From assembly GCA_035291705.1 (NCBI GenBank), contig DATDRM010000223.1, positions 1 through 27,095 of the forward strand: 27,095 nt of DNA. The letters are read 5' to 3'. The stretch comes from DATDRM01 sp035291705. GTDB taxonomy: Bacteria; Chloroflexota; Anaerolineae; Anaerolineales; UBA4823. Below are positions 8,543-16,077 of the stretch, in pieces. The position numbers and the translations under genes are program-made. Numbering within the stretch: position 1 is the stretch's first letter; each line of letters opens with the position of its first letter. The notes beneath the pieces were generated by a model. It searched no databases and had not been told where the DNA came from. It was given only the letters and a program-made list of their open reading frames with translations.

Positions 8543-8716
8543 TTACTCTCTCCTGGTAATACGTTTGCCGATCCAGGCCAGGCCGCCGTAGGCAGTGTAG
8601 AGCAAGCCTATGGCGATCAGAACGAATTTAACTGTGGCGCACCAGAAGGCGATTGTTGGCCAGGGATCGAGAACCGAATCCAACAGCTTGCTGGTTAACC
8701 TGATTGAAGTTTCCAT
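8543..8716 (-). CDS. Small membrane protein, 57 residues, unknown function
   Basis: Short open frame starting at an ATG with GGGGG four nt upstream (8721-8725) and ending in TAA. The product starts METSIRLTSKLLDSVLDPWP and has one hydrophobic helix (about residues 31-48, KFVLIAIGLLYTAYGGLAW). It ends in a basic tail, GKRITRRE, which fits a single-pass protein with its C-terminus in the cytoplasm. It fills a gap between the toast-rack gene and the divergent coiled-coil gene. No family is recognised. Support rests on the Shine-Dalgarno, coding-like codon use and membrane topology, so it could still be spurious. Confidence 0.6.
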   Translation of the reverse strand: METSIRLTSKLLDSVLDPWPTIAFWCATVKFVLIAIGLLYTAYGGLAWIGKRITRRE

Positions 8717-8820
8717 TTTACCCCCAAAGATTTAAGAAGTATGAATATAATTGGGGTACAAGAGGAAAAAATCAGTGAGCTCTTTATAATCCGTGTCCCG
8801 ATCAATTAAGGAGAATCGAT

Positions 8821-9213
8821 ATGCCTGAACCAACCCAAACCAATCCCGAATCCACCCCCGGCGATCTGGCGGATGAATTTCGCAGCCTTGGTGAGAACCT
8901 GAAGACCTTCTTCCAGACCGCCTGGGAGAGCGAGGAACGCAAGAAGTTGCAGCAAGAAATCGAGGCTGGCATGGCAGAATTGGGCAGGTCCTTGAGCCAG
9001 GCCGCTTCTGAATTCAAAGGGGGCCCGGCCGGTCAACAGCTCAAATCTGACTTCCAGGACCTGCACGAGCGAGTGCGCAGCGGGGAAGTTGAAACCAAGA
9101 TCCGCGCCGAACTGCTCTCCGTCCTGCGCACAGTCAACACTGAGCTAGAAAAAGCCTTCTCACCTAAGCCCCCATCCGAGAGCACACAGGCTGACAACCA
9201 ATCCAAGGTTTAA
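8821..9213 (+). CDS. Hypothetical helical (coiled-coil) protein
   Basis: A 130-residue soluble protein with no signal peptide or membrane segment. After a Pro/Thr-rich start it is almost wholly helical and charged (about residues 18-60 and 70-110), with heptad-like hydrophobic spacing around FFQTAWESEERKKLQQEIEA. The C-terminus is Ser/Pro/Gln-rich and probably disordered. The Shine-Dalgarno AAGGAG lies well before the ATG. It is divergent from the small membrane-protein gene. I recognise no domain with a known activity; similar short proteins are common in Chloroflexota as stand-alone hypothetical genes. Confidence 0.75.
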   Translation: MPEPTQTNPESTPGDLADEFRSLGENLKTFFQTAWESEERKKLQQEIEAGMAELGRSLSQAASEFKGGPAGQQLKSDFQDLHERVRSGEVETKIRAELLSVLRTVNTELEKAFSPKPPSESTQADNQSKV

Positions 9214-9272
9214 TTTTATCCCCCTCGCGTTCTTGGCATCTTTGCTGTAAATTGCCTCCACTCGAGCACAAC

Positions 9273-11759
9273 CTACTCTGTTCCCAAAGTAGCCTCCAGC
9301 ATGGCTTGCCCAATCGCTTCGGCGAGGGTCAGGTCCCCCTCCTCGAGCAGAACGGCCAGAGCAACAGGTGCTCCTCCCCACGAAGGCTGAGTCCCACCCA
9401 AATACCAGGTGATGGTTCCTTCTGGCCCGCCTGGCGCAATGTCTGTACTCTGCCAGATCGGCCGGCCTTCTACAGATAAGCTGGTGACGATCCCATGCGC
9501 GGTGGAGGCCGGCAATCCTTGCTCAGGTTCGCCATCTGGCGGCATGACGGTCCAACCTGTTTGAGGAGTATCCACAGCCATCGCTAGGTGCGGCGCCGGC
9601 CGGACGCCATCCGCACTTAGGGCCGCAGCGGCAAGCGCGATCTGTAAAGGTGAGGCTTTACCATTCGAAAGACCTGGAACGGCAGCTTCGAGCAATGATC
9701 CCAGGGCATCGCCTATCTGGTAACGCCCCTGGGTGGCCCGGTTGAGCAAAGGTGTGTGTGGGTCGGCGACCAACCCTGCCCACTCGGCGTCCAGCTGGTT
9801 TGGGTCGAAAACCGGATGGGAGGCCATCGCCAGAATCTCGCCGCTCTGAGCATTCAATAGAACCAGAGCACCGGCGTGATCGCCAAGGTACTCGTCGGCA
9901 GTGCGCTGTAAATCCAGATCGAGGCTGAGGCGAACGTCCAACCCAGGTGGGGGTTGGCCGTAGAGCAAATGATTCCACCAAACGCTGAGGCCAGGGTTGC
10001 CTTGAATCCCCCGCAGGTAAGGATCGAGGCTGGCTTCGAGTCCAGATTGGCCATAGATCGGATGAGTGTAGCCGATCACCGGGCCGAGAGGAGGATATAA
10101 GAACTGGCGGGTAAATTCGCCCGGATCGCCATCAGTAGCAGCCAGGGGTTTGTTGTGGCGGTCGAGGAGAGCCCCCCGGTGCACGTAGCGGTCGGCGATC
10201 GAGCGCCGTGGATTATCGGTGCGATCCAATAGGGCCGGGCCGCGCCAATAAGCCCACCAACCCGTCACCAATGCCACCGCCGCTAACCCACCGTAGAGAA
10301 AGCCGGCCAGGCCAAGATGAGACTTTGGATCAGCGAGCAATGCCGGACCGGTTTTCGTGCTCTGGCTGATTTGTAGCAATAGAAGCAAGGAAATGAAAGC
10401 TGTCAGCAGCGAAGAACCCCCATAGGAGACGAAAGGCAATGTAACGCCAGTCAACGGCAGCAGACGCAAGTTGCCGCCGGCGATCAGCACACTCTGTGAC
10501 ACCAGGTAAACCGTCAGCCCTGCCGCCAAATATCGCCGGAAGAAACCCGGCGCGTTCAAAGATATGCGCAGACCACTGGCAACGATTAACATCAATAAGG
10601 CAATTAAACCAATTGCGCCCGCCAGGCCGCTCTCCTCGAGGATCGCGGTAAAGATAAAGTCGGAGTGAGAGATTGGTACCAACATGGGGTACCCTAAACC
10701 TGGACCTCGTCCCGCCAAACCCCCGTTGGCCACGGCGAGCAGTGATTGCACAATCTGGTAAGACCCTCCACTTGGATCCAACCAGGGGTTGAGCCAAGCG
10801 TCTACCCGCAAGCGGACGACCTCAAACAGGAAATAACCCGCCACGCCTGCCACACACAAAGTCAGGGCGCTGACCAGCAAGATAAATACCCTGCCGGTGG
10901 CTACATAGGTGATGGCAGCGAAGAGAACGATGAAGATCGTCGCAGTCCCCAAGTCGCGTTGCACCAATAACAAAAGGATGGTCAAACCGGTCATAAAGAT
11001 TGTCGGGGCAAGCAAGGCCAGCAGGGCGGAAGGGGAGCGGGAAGGTTGAGAGGTGCCGGCTTCCGCACTCTCTGCGTCATTCCCCCGCTTCGACCACGAG
11101 ACTCGCAGCACGGGTTGGTGGTCGGCGAAATAAGCGGCCAGGTAAACGATCAATAACAACTTGAGCGGTTCGGAGGGCTGGAAATAAACGCCACAACAAC
11201 CCAACCAAAGCCGGGGGCTCGACCCGCTGGCTGGATTTGTACCCAACAGCAAGGTCAGGAGGGTCAGGAAAAGACCACCGGTCAACCATAAATATTTGTA
11301 TCGGCGCAGGAAAGCCAGGTGATTGGGCAAACGCAAACCCAGGATCAACACTACCGCCGCCACTACCAACCACAGCGTTTGACGCAATCCGAAAGCAGGC
11401 AAAAGCCGCCAGATGGTCAGCATCCCCCAGCCGCTGAGCACTGCAGCGACCGGCAAGAGGTAGGGGTCACGTTTTGGTAGGAAGCGCTTCGACTGCCAAT
11501 GGGCGATAAAAAACAAAAGCAACCATACAAAGAATGCTGGCCAATGGCTCCAGCGGTATTCCACATCCCAGGAGCGCGCCCTTGCGGCCGGAGAAAGAGT
11601 CAGGGCGAGCGAATAAAGCCCAAGAAAAATGCCTGCCAGGGTGAGTAAGCGGCCTTGGATACGGTCAGGGAGCAGGGGGGTAAGGGAGTTCCGGAGCAAG
11701 GGTGTTGGCGATGAAAAAAAGGGGCTAAGATAGTAAGGGGTTGGGAGCTTTTCTCGCAA
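9273..11759 (-). CDS. SEDS (FtsW/RodA) protein fused to a degenerate PBP transpeptidase domain
   Basis: An 828-residue fusion. Residues about 35-470 form a multi-pass SEDS glycan polymerase of the FtsW/RodA/SpoVE family. Its key motifs are intact: QRDLGT with Asp269, HSDFIF with the likely catalytic Asp367, and GVTLPFVSYGGSS. After a further membrane segment (about 483-503), residues 520-828 resemble a class B PBP, with RGALLDRHNKPLA, LDLQRTADEYL and GALVLLNAQSGEILAMASHP. The active-site block reads NRATQGRYQIGDALGS where a PBP has PGSxxK, and no KTG follows, so transpeptidase activity should be absent. The start is a TTG, with the first 30 residues encoded in low-complexity repeat DNA. It is last in the fha operon. 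Confidence 0.88.
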   Translation of the reverse strand: MREKLPTPYYLSPFFSSPTPLLRNSLTPLLPDRIQGRLLTLAGIFLGLYSLALTLSPAARARSWDVEYRWSHWPAFFVWLLLFFIAHWQSKRFLPKRDPYLLPVAAVLSGWGMLTIWRLLPAFGLRQTLWLVVAAVVLILGLRLPNHLAFLRRYKYLWLTGGLFLTLLTLLLGTNPASGSSPRLWLGCCGVYFQPSEPLKLLLIVYLAAYFADHQPVLRVSWSKRGNDAESAEAGTSQPSRSPSALLALLAPTIFMTGLTILLLLVQRDLGTATIFIVLFAAITYVATGRVFILLVSALTLCVAGVAGYFLFEVVRLRVDAWLNPWLDPSGGSYQIVQSLLAVANGGLAGRGPGLGYPMLVPISHSDFIFTAILEESGLAGAIGLIALLMLIVASGLRISLNAPGFFRRYLAAGLTVYLVSQSVLIAGGNLRLLPLTGVTLPFVSYGGSSLLTAFISLLLLLQISQSTKTGPALLADPKSHLGLAGFLYGGLAAVALVTGWWAYWRGPALLDRTDNPRRSIADRYVHRGALLDRHNKPLAATDGDPGEFTRQFLYPPLGPVIGYTHPIYGQSGLEASLDPYLRGIQGNPGLSVWWNHLLYGQPPPGLDVRLSLDLDLQRTADEYLGDHAGALVLLNAQSGEILAMASHPVFDPNQLDAEWAGLVADPHTPLLNRATQGRYQIGDALGSLLEAAVPGLSNGKASPLQIALAAAALSADGVRPAPHLAMAVDTPQTGWTVMPPDGEPEQGLPASTAHGIVTSLSVEGRPIWQSTDIAPGGPEGTITWYLGGTQPSWGGAPVALAVLLEEGDLTLAEAIGQAMLEATLGTE

Positions 11760-11804
11760 TAGAACCTGCTCCCTTATTCCTTTTCCCTTATCCCCTATCT
11801 CTTG
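11690..11804. repeat. Heptameric repeat locus at the mtnP / SEDS-PBP junction
   Basis: Five units in strict 7-nt phase occupy 11770-11804, for example TCCCTTA at 11770 and again at 11784. They cover the last codons of mtnP and the gap. The opposite arm, 11690-11750, is purine-rich on the plus strand and encodes the Pro/Leu/Ser-rich N-terminus of the SEDS-PBP protein. GGGAGC and GCTCCC can pair across the start codon. Periodicity in the coding arm is weaker. Confidence 0.6.
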
Positions 11805-12655
11805 AGGTATTTATCTACCAATAAGCCCAGCTGCTGGAGTGTCTCGATGGGGATTGCCGTGGGATCGGTGATTAACGCGGTCGCCAGGGCTTGCGGGCAT
11901 TCGCAGGTGCGCTCGGGCTTGAGCTGGAGCACTAAATTACGGACCGCGTCCTGGGCGAGCTCGGTGTTGCGATGGAGGATCTCGATCACGCGCTCGACGG
12001 TGACGGTTTCTTCACTGGAATGCCAGACGTCATAATCGGTGACGTGAGCCATGACGGCATAGCACATCTCGGCTTCACGCGCCAGGAATGCCTCCGGGCT
12101 GGTAGTCATGCCGATCACCGCCATTCCCCAGGCGCGGAAGGTATTGGACTCGGCTTTTGTCGAAAAACGCGGCCCTTCGACCGTAATGAACGCACCACCC
12201 TTATGTACAGCGGCGCCGGTTGCCTGGACAGCCGCGCACACTTGATCGGACAGGTAGGAGCAAAATGGATCGGCGACACTGATATGCGCCACCAGGCCAC
12301 CCTCGAAGAAGGTGCGCTTGCGACCCCGCGTAAAATCAAAAAGCTGGTCAGGGACGACAATCTCACCCGGGGCGAAGTCTTCGCGCAGCGACCCACAAGC
12401 ACTGACGCCAACGATGCGCTCCACTCCCAGGGACTTGAGGGCAAAGATGTTGGCGCGATAATTGATTTCCGAGGGGGAGATATAGTGACCAATGCCATGG
12501 CGCGCCAGGAAAGCCACCCGTTGACCTTCCAGCGTCCCGACAACGATCGGGGAGCTTGGCTCGCCGAAGGGCGTGATAACAGCCTGTTCCTGGATTTCCT
12601 GCAAGCCAGGCATATGATAAAGACCCGAGCCGCCGATCACGCCGAGTTGAGGCAC
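11795..12655 (-). CDS. mtnP: S-methyl-5'-thioadenosine phosphorylase
   Basis: Cytoplasmic enzyme that splits methylthioadenosine with phosphate into adenine and 5-methylthioribose-1-phosphate, for methionine and purine salvage. The 286 residues carry the family motifs in order: IGGSGLY (phosphate-binding, residues 7-13), ARHGIGH, SACGSLRED, VEGPRFSTKAES, MTTSPEAFLAREAEMCYA and VTDYDVWH. The MTTSPEA segment and the Asp in TDYD fit a 6-aminopurine-specific MTAP. The start is GTG with AAGGAG eight nt upstream. It sits between the FHA and SEDS genes as part of their operon; its link to cell-wall synthesis is not obvious. Confidence 0.93.
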   Translation of the reverse strand: MPQLGVIGGSGLYHMPGLQEIQEQAVITPFGEPSSPIVVGTLEGQRVAFLARHGIGHYISPSEINYRANIFALKSLGVERIVGVSACGSLREDFAPGEIVVPDQLFDFTRGRKRTFFEGGLVAHISVADPFCSYLSDQVCAAVQATGAAVHKGGAFITVEGPRFSTKAESNTFRAWGMAVIGMTTSPEAFLAREAEMCYAVMAHVTDYDVWHSSEETVTVERVIEILHRNTELAQDAVRNLVLQLKPERTCECPQALATALITDPTAIPIETLQQLGLLVDKYLKR

Positions 12656-12697
12656 CCAATAGCTCCTTGTTCAGCTAACCCTCTGATTGCAGGAATA

Positions 12698-13147
12698 TTA
12701 TACGCTCGTTTCATTCGTCTGTGAATCTCCGATTGTGATCATAAAGAAAACCTGGCCACAGCGCAGCTCATCTCCTGAGGTCACCACCACGGGGATTAAG
12801 ACTGCCTCCTGATTGAGAAAGGTGCCGTTGGTAGAATTCAAGTCCTCAATCCACCACTGGCCATGATGGTATGACAGGCGGGCATGGCTGGCAGAAACCG
12901 TCATGTCATCTATCTGGCAGTCGCAGACCGGGTCGCGCCCGATCAGAATCTCCTGTGAGGTGAAATAATGGGGCGTCGAACCTTCCCCTGCCTGGCGCGA
13001 TAAGGTGATGGGTGGTGTTTGTCGCGCCGCCGCCAATTCACTCTGGCGTTTCAGATCCCGCCATAAGGTTAATAATGCCCACCCCAGAAAGGCATATAAA
13101 GTCAAGGCCATAACCAGGCGCAGAATTAGAAGGATGGAGCCGCTCAT
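12698..13147 (-). CDS. Membrane-anchored FHA-domain protein, FhaB-like
   Basis: A 149-residue protein with one N-terminal membrane helix (about residues 3-24), a short linker and a C-terminal FHA domain. The FHA domain binds phosphothreonine peptides and shows the motif order IGRDPVCDCQIDD, SASHARL and DLNSTNGTFLN. The ATG at 13147 is chosen because the upstream part of the open frame overlaps the FhaA gene. It starts 13 nt after the fhaA stop and is followed 42 nt later by mtnP. In mycobacteria the matching FhaB sits next to rodA and pbpA and is a Ser/Thr kinase substrate; the kinase is not in this window. Confidence 0.9.
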   Translation of the reverse strand: MSGSILLILRLVMALTLYAFLGWALLTLWRDLKRQSELAAARQTPPITLSRQAGEGSTPHYFTSQEILIGRDPVCDCQIDDMTVSASHARLSYHHGQWWIEDLNSTNGTFLNQEAVLIPVVVTSGDELRCGQVFFMITIGDSQTNETSV

Positions 13148-13160
13148 AACAATTTTAAGG

Positions 13161-13952
13161 TCAGGCTTCCGGCGGGAACGGGTTAATCGGCTGGGTCGAC
13201 CCCGGGGCATCGGCGGATAGAAGGTCGGCATCCTGGCTGTACACCAGGTTTACACCAGCCAGGGAGATCACGTCACCCGGGTACAACATACATTGTTGCA
13301 GGCGTTTTCCATTAACATAAGTACCCCCGGTGGAGTCCAGGTCGAAGATCACGTAGCGCCCATTAATCGCACGCAGCTGGGCATGGGTTCGGGAGACAAG
13401 ACCGACATCGATCACAAGGTGATTGTCCAACCTTCGCCCGATATTGATCACCATTCCTTTAAGTGGAAATATCTGAGCTCCCTCCAGGATCAGGAAGGCG
13501 TTGGCCGGGATCGATCCAGCCTGGCCGTCTGGCTCAACCGCCAGGGTGCTGGTCTCGCCAATTTGTGGTGCGCTGATCTCGGCCAGGACCCTGATCTCTG
13601 CGGGACCCACCTCTTGATCGGCCCAAATCCTGATCACCGGTGGGGAAGGGAAAAGCAAACCCGCCTCGTTTCCTGTTTGCCGGATCATCTCCGCCAATTC
13701 CCCCAGCAGGATTTGATTTTGACTCAAGGATTGCGAGTTTGCCGGGTGAACTACCAGGGTATAGAGATTCGGTGCCAGCCAGCTGCCATCCCCAGCGGAG
13801 TGGATGCCCGCTCTCATCGCCACCACCAGGTTGGAGGCCAGCTCGTACCGCTCTCCTCGAAAAGGAAAGAGCTTCGAGGCGCTGCCCTCGACAATTGCCT
13901 GCAGGCGGGCCTCGAGTTGGTTGAGTTTAATTTTCAAAAGGCTCTTATCCAC
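13161..13952 (-). CDS. DUF3662/FHA-domain protein, FhaA-like
   Basis: A 263-residue cytoplasmic protein. The first ~120 residues match the DUF3662 module of mycobacterial FhaA, here LNQLEARLQAIVEGSASKLF at the start. A linker follows, then a C-terminal FHA domain with INIGRRLDNHLVID, SRTHAQLR and DLDSTGGTYVNGKRL, which binds phosphothreonine partners. The GTG at 13952 is the first codon that fits; the open frame further upstream is promoter DNA. There is no Shine-Dalgarno. A TATAAT box ends seven nt before the GTG, so the mRNA is probably leaderless. This is the first gene of the fhaA-fhaB-mtnP-SEDS/PBP operon. Confidence 0.9.
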   Translation of the reverse strand: MDKSLLKIKLNQLEARLQAIVEGSASKLFPFRGERYELASNLVVAMRAGIHSAGDGSWLAPNLYTLVVHPANSQSLSQNQILLGELAEMIRQTGNEAGLLFPSPPVIRIWADQEVGPAEIRVLAEISAPQIGETSTLAVEPDGQAGSIPANAFLILEGAQIFPLKGMVINIGRRLDNHLVIDVGLVSRTHAQLRAINGRYVIFDLDSTGGTYVNGKRLQQCMLYPGDVISLAGVNLVYSQDADLLSADAPGSTQPINPFPPEA

Positions 13953-13958
13953 GCTGCA

Positions 13959-13987
13959 ATTATAGAGGGGAGAGAGCGTTCCTGCAA
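13959..13987 (-). promoter_or_regulatory. fhaA operon promoter, probably leaderless
   Basis: On the minus strand, TTGCAG (13987-13982), a 17-nt spacer and TATAAT (13964-13959) precede the GTG at 13952 by six nt. The expected start of transcription falls on the start codon. No Shine-Dalgarno is present. Confidence 0.65.
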
Positions 13988-14007
13988 GGCTAGCCCTCCC
14001 AGCCTGA

Positions 14008-14016
14008 TGGTATACT
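14008..14016 (+). promoter_or_regulatory. Extended -10 promoter of the archease-rtcB operon, probably leaderless
   Basis: TGG followed by TATACT (14011-14016) forms an extended -10. The ATG at 14023 begins six nt after it, the same spacing as in the divergent fhaA promoter. No clear -35 and no Shine-Dalgarno for the ATG are seen. Confidence 0.55.
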
Positions 14017-14022
14017 GTGATC

Positions 14023-14439
14023 ATGGCAAGAGAAGGAGATGCCGGCTTCCGAGAGATCGCCCACACCGCCGATTGGGAGTTGCAGATTTGGGCGCCCGAC
14101 CTGTCTTCGCTCTTGGAGCAGGCCGCGCGTGGCATGTATGTTTTGGCTGGGACCCGATTAAGCACGGGACCGCGCCTGGGCCGAAAAATAGATCTCCAGA
14201 CCGCCGATCGTGAGAGTTTGTTAGTCGGATTTCTGGCAGAGCTGCTCTACCTGGGCGAGGTGGAAGGATTGGGCTTCGACACGTTTGACCTCACCCTGGA
14301 GAAGGATGTGCTCCACGCCCGATTGAACGGTGCGCCGGTAGAATCGCAGATCAAAGAGATCAAGGCCGTCACCTACCATAACCTGAATATTCGGGAGACA
14401 GAACGGGGCTTCGAGGCCAATATTGTATTCGACGTATGA
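14023..14439 (+). CDS. Archease
   Basis: A 138-residue cofactor protein that speeds guanylylation and turnover of the RNA ligase RtcB. The conserved family pieces are visible: FREIAHTADWEL near the N-terminus, including the Asp used for metal binding, and the C-terminal block EIKAVTYHNL. Its length is normal. It lies directly before rtcB on the same strand, the standard arrangement. ATG at 14023 is taken as the start; a GTG at 14017 in the same frame would add two residues but falls where the transcript is expected to begin. Confidence 0.94.
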   Translation: MAREGDAGFREIAHTADWELQIWAPDLSSLLEQAARGMYVLAGTRLSTGPRLGRKIDLQTADRESLLVGFLAELLYLGEVEGLGFDTFDLTLEKDVLHARLNGAPVESQIKEIKAVTYHNLNIRETERGFEANIVFDV

Positions 14440-14444
14440 AAAGA

Positions 14445-14528
14445 GACGAACGATCAACGACAAACGTTGACCTTCCGTCCACCGTTTTCTGTCCTCCATC
14501 TTCTGTCCTTCGTCTATCGTCTTTCGTC
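14445..14528. repeat. Twelve in-phase heptameric repeats between archease and rtcB
   Basis: Twelve 7-nt units run without a break in phase. The first three are purine-rich, GAxxAAC-like (GACGAAC at 14445, GACAAAC at 14459). The last eight are pyrimidine-rich, TTYYGTC-like (TTCTGTC at 14487 and 14501, TTTCGTC at 14522). The second family resembles the reverse complement of the first, so the locus is an inverted pair of heptad arrays. It starts right after the archease stop and ends just before the rtcB Shine-Dalgarno. Confidence 0.8.
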
Positions 14529-14546
14529 TTTTCCGGAGGTGCTATG

Positions 14547-15998
14547 ATGATCACCCTTAAAGATCTAAAACCGATTAACAAGTACGAATGGGAGATCCCT
14601 AAGACCTATCGCGGGGATATGCGCGTCCCGGTGCGCATCTTTGCCACCCGGGAGCTCCTGGAAGAGATCATGGACGATAAATCGCTCGAGCAAGCAATCA
14701 ACGCGGCCACCTTGCCAGGCCTGGTGGGGCATGTGGTCGTGATGCCCGACATGCACCAGGGGTACGGTTTCCCGATCGGCGGGGTAGCCGCCACGCGCCT
14801 GCCAGATGGGGTGATCTCACCGGGAGCCATAGGATATGACATAAATTGTGGAGTGCGGCTGTTGGCCTCCCAGATTCCTTACGAGGCCGCAAAAGAACAT
14901 TTATCTGACCTGGCTTCGGCCTTGAATCACTTTTGCCCCAGTGGAGTGGGCACCAAGGGGCACGTGCGCGTTACCGATAAAGAGCTGGACCAGGTGTGTC
15001 GTGAAGGGAGCCGCTGGGCGCTGAAACAGGGCTATGCCACTGAAGCCGATCTGCGCCGTACGGAAGAAGGTGGGCGGCTGGAGGGTGGCGATCCAACCAC
15101 CGTCAGCCAGCGCGCCAAGGAGCGCGGTCGCGCTCAAATCGGTACCCTAGGGGCTGGCAATCACTTTATCGAAGTCGATATCGTGGACCAGGTCTTCGCT
15201 CAGGATGCCGCCCAGGCGATGGGGCTGCAGGAGGGCTATTTAGTATTACTGATCCACTGTGGCTCGCGCGGTTTCGGCCACCAGATTTGCACTGATTACG
15301 TCAAGGAGTTCCAGGGTGCAATCCGCCGCTACAACATCCAATTGCCCGATCGGGAACTGGTCTGCGCTCCGCTGGATTCACCGGAAGGCCAGGCGTACCT
15401 GGGCGCCATGCGCGCCGCAGCCAACTACGCCTTCGCCAACCGCCAGGTTCTAGCGCATTTCGCCCGCCAGGCATTCGAAGAAGTGCTGGCCGGAAAAGTG
15501 CAGAACTGGCATCTGCACCAGGTTTACGATATTGCCCACAACATGGGTAAGATCGAAACCCACGCTGTCGGCGGCGAGACGATCAAAGTGTGCGTCCATC
15601 GCAAAGGGGCGACGCGCGCCTTCGGGCCAGGCTTCGCAGGGCTGCCGGAGGAATACCGTCCCATCGGACAGCCGGTCTTGGTGCCGGGGAGCATGGGCAC
15701 CGCCTCCTGGGTGCTGGTCGGCACCCAGGGCAGCATGGAGCGCTCCTTCGGCTCCACCTGCCACGGGGCTGGCCGGGTGATGAGCCGTAGCCAGGCCAAG
15801 AGATCTATTTGGGGCGAGCAGCTGCGCGACGAGCTACAGGCGAAGGGCATCCAGGTCAGGGCCGGTTCAATGTCCGGCCTGGCCGAGGAAGCCCCCCAGG
15901 CTTACAAGGACGTCGACGCGGTGGTTGAGACAGTCGCCGGGGCGGGGATCGCCCGCAAGGTGGCGCGGCTACGCCCGGTGGCGGTCGTCAAGGGATAA
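14547..15998 (+). CDS. rtcB: RNA-splicing ligase RtcB
   Basis: GTP- and Mn2+-dependent ligase that joins 2',3'-cyclic-phosphate or 3'-phosphate RNA ends to 5'-OH ends in RNA repair or tRNA splicing. The 483 residues are full length. Seen are the metal-ligand region DMHQGYGFPIGG, GYDINCGVRL with the metal-binding Cys101, GAGNHFIEVD, HCGSRGFGHQ, AHNMGKIE, GSMGTASWVLVG and the guanylylated-His motif CHGAGRVMSR. GGAGG at 14535-14539 lies seven nt before the ATG at 14547 and only four before an ATG at 14544, so the second is preferred. It forms an operon with archease, with a heptad-repeat spacer between them. Confidence 0.96.
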   Translation: MITLKDLKPINKYEWEIPKTYRGDMRVPVRIFATRELLEEIMDDKSLEQAINAATLPGLVGHVVVMPDMHQGYGFPIGGVAATRLPDGVISPGAIGYDINCGVRLLASQIPYEAAKEHLSDLASALNHFCPSGVGTKGHVRVTDKELDQVCREGSRWALKQGYATEADLRRTEEGGRLEGGDPTTVSQRAKERGRAQIGTLGAGNHFIEVDIVDQVFAQDAAQAMGLQEGYLVLLIHCGSRGFGHQICTDYVKEFQGAIRRYNIQLPDRELVCAPLDSPEGQAYLGAMRAAANYAFANRQVLAHFARQAFEEVLAGKVQNWHLHQVYDIAHNMGKIETHAVGGETIKVCVHRKGATRAFGPGFAGLPEEYRPIGQPVLVPGSMGTASWVLVGTQGSMERSFGSTCHGAGRVMSRSQAKRSIWGEQLRDELQAKGIQVRAGSMSGLAEEAPQAYKDVDAVVETVAGAGIARKVARLRPVAVVKG

Positions 15999-16077
15999 CG
16001 GTTATCGTGATGACTTGGGAACCATTCAGCCACCCGAGGCGTCTTGTAGGCAGAATGTATCAGAGAGGAAGGAGATT

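Noticed and set aside
11972..12724. 250-codon plus-strand open frame opposite mtnP
   Set aside because: The minus strand encodes a full-length MTA phosphorylase with all motifs; the plus frame has no Shine-Dalgarno and no recognisable sequence.
14445..14528. CRISPR array
   Set aside because: The periodic units are seven nt long and degenerate with no spacers, and no cas genes are near.
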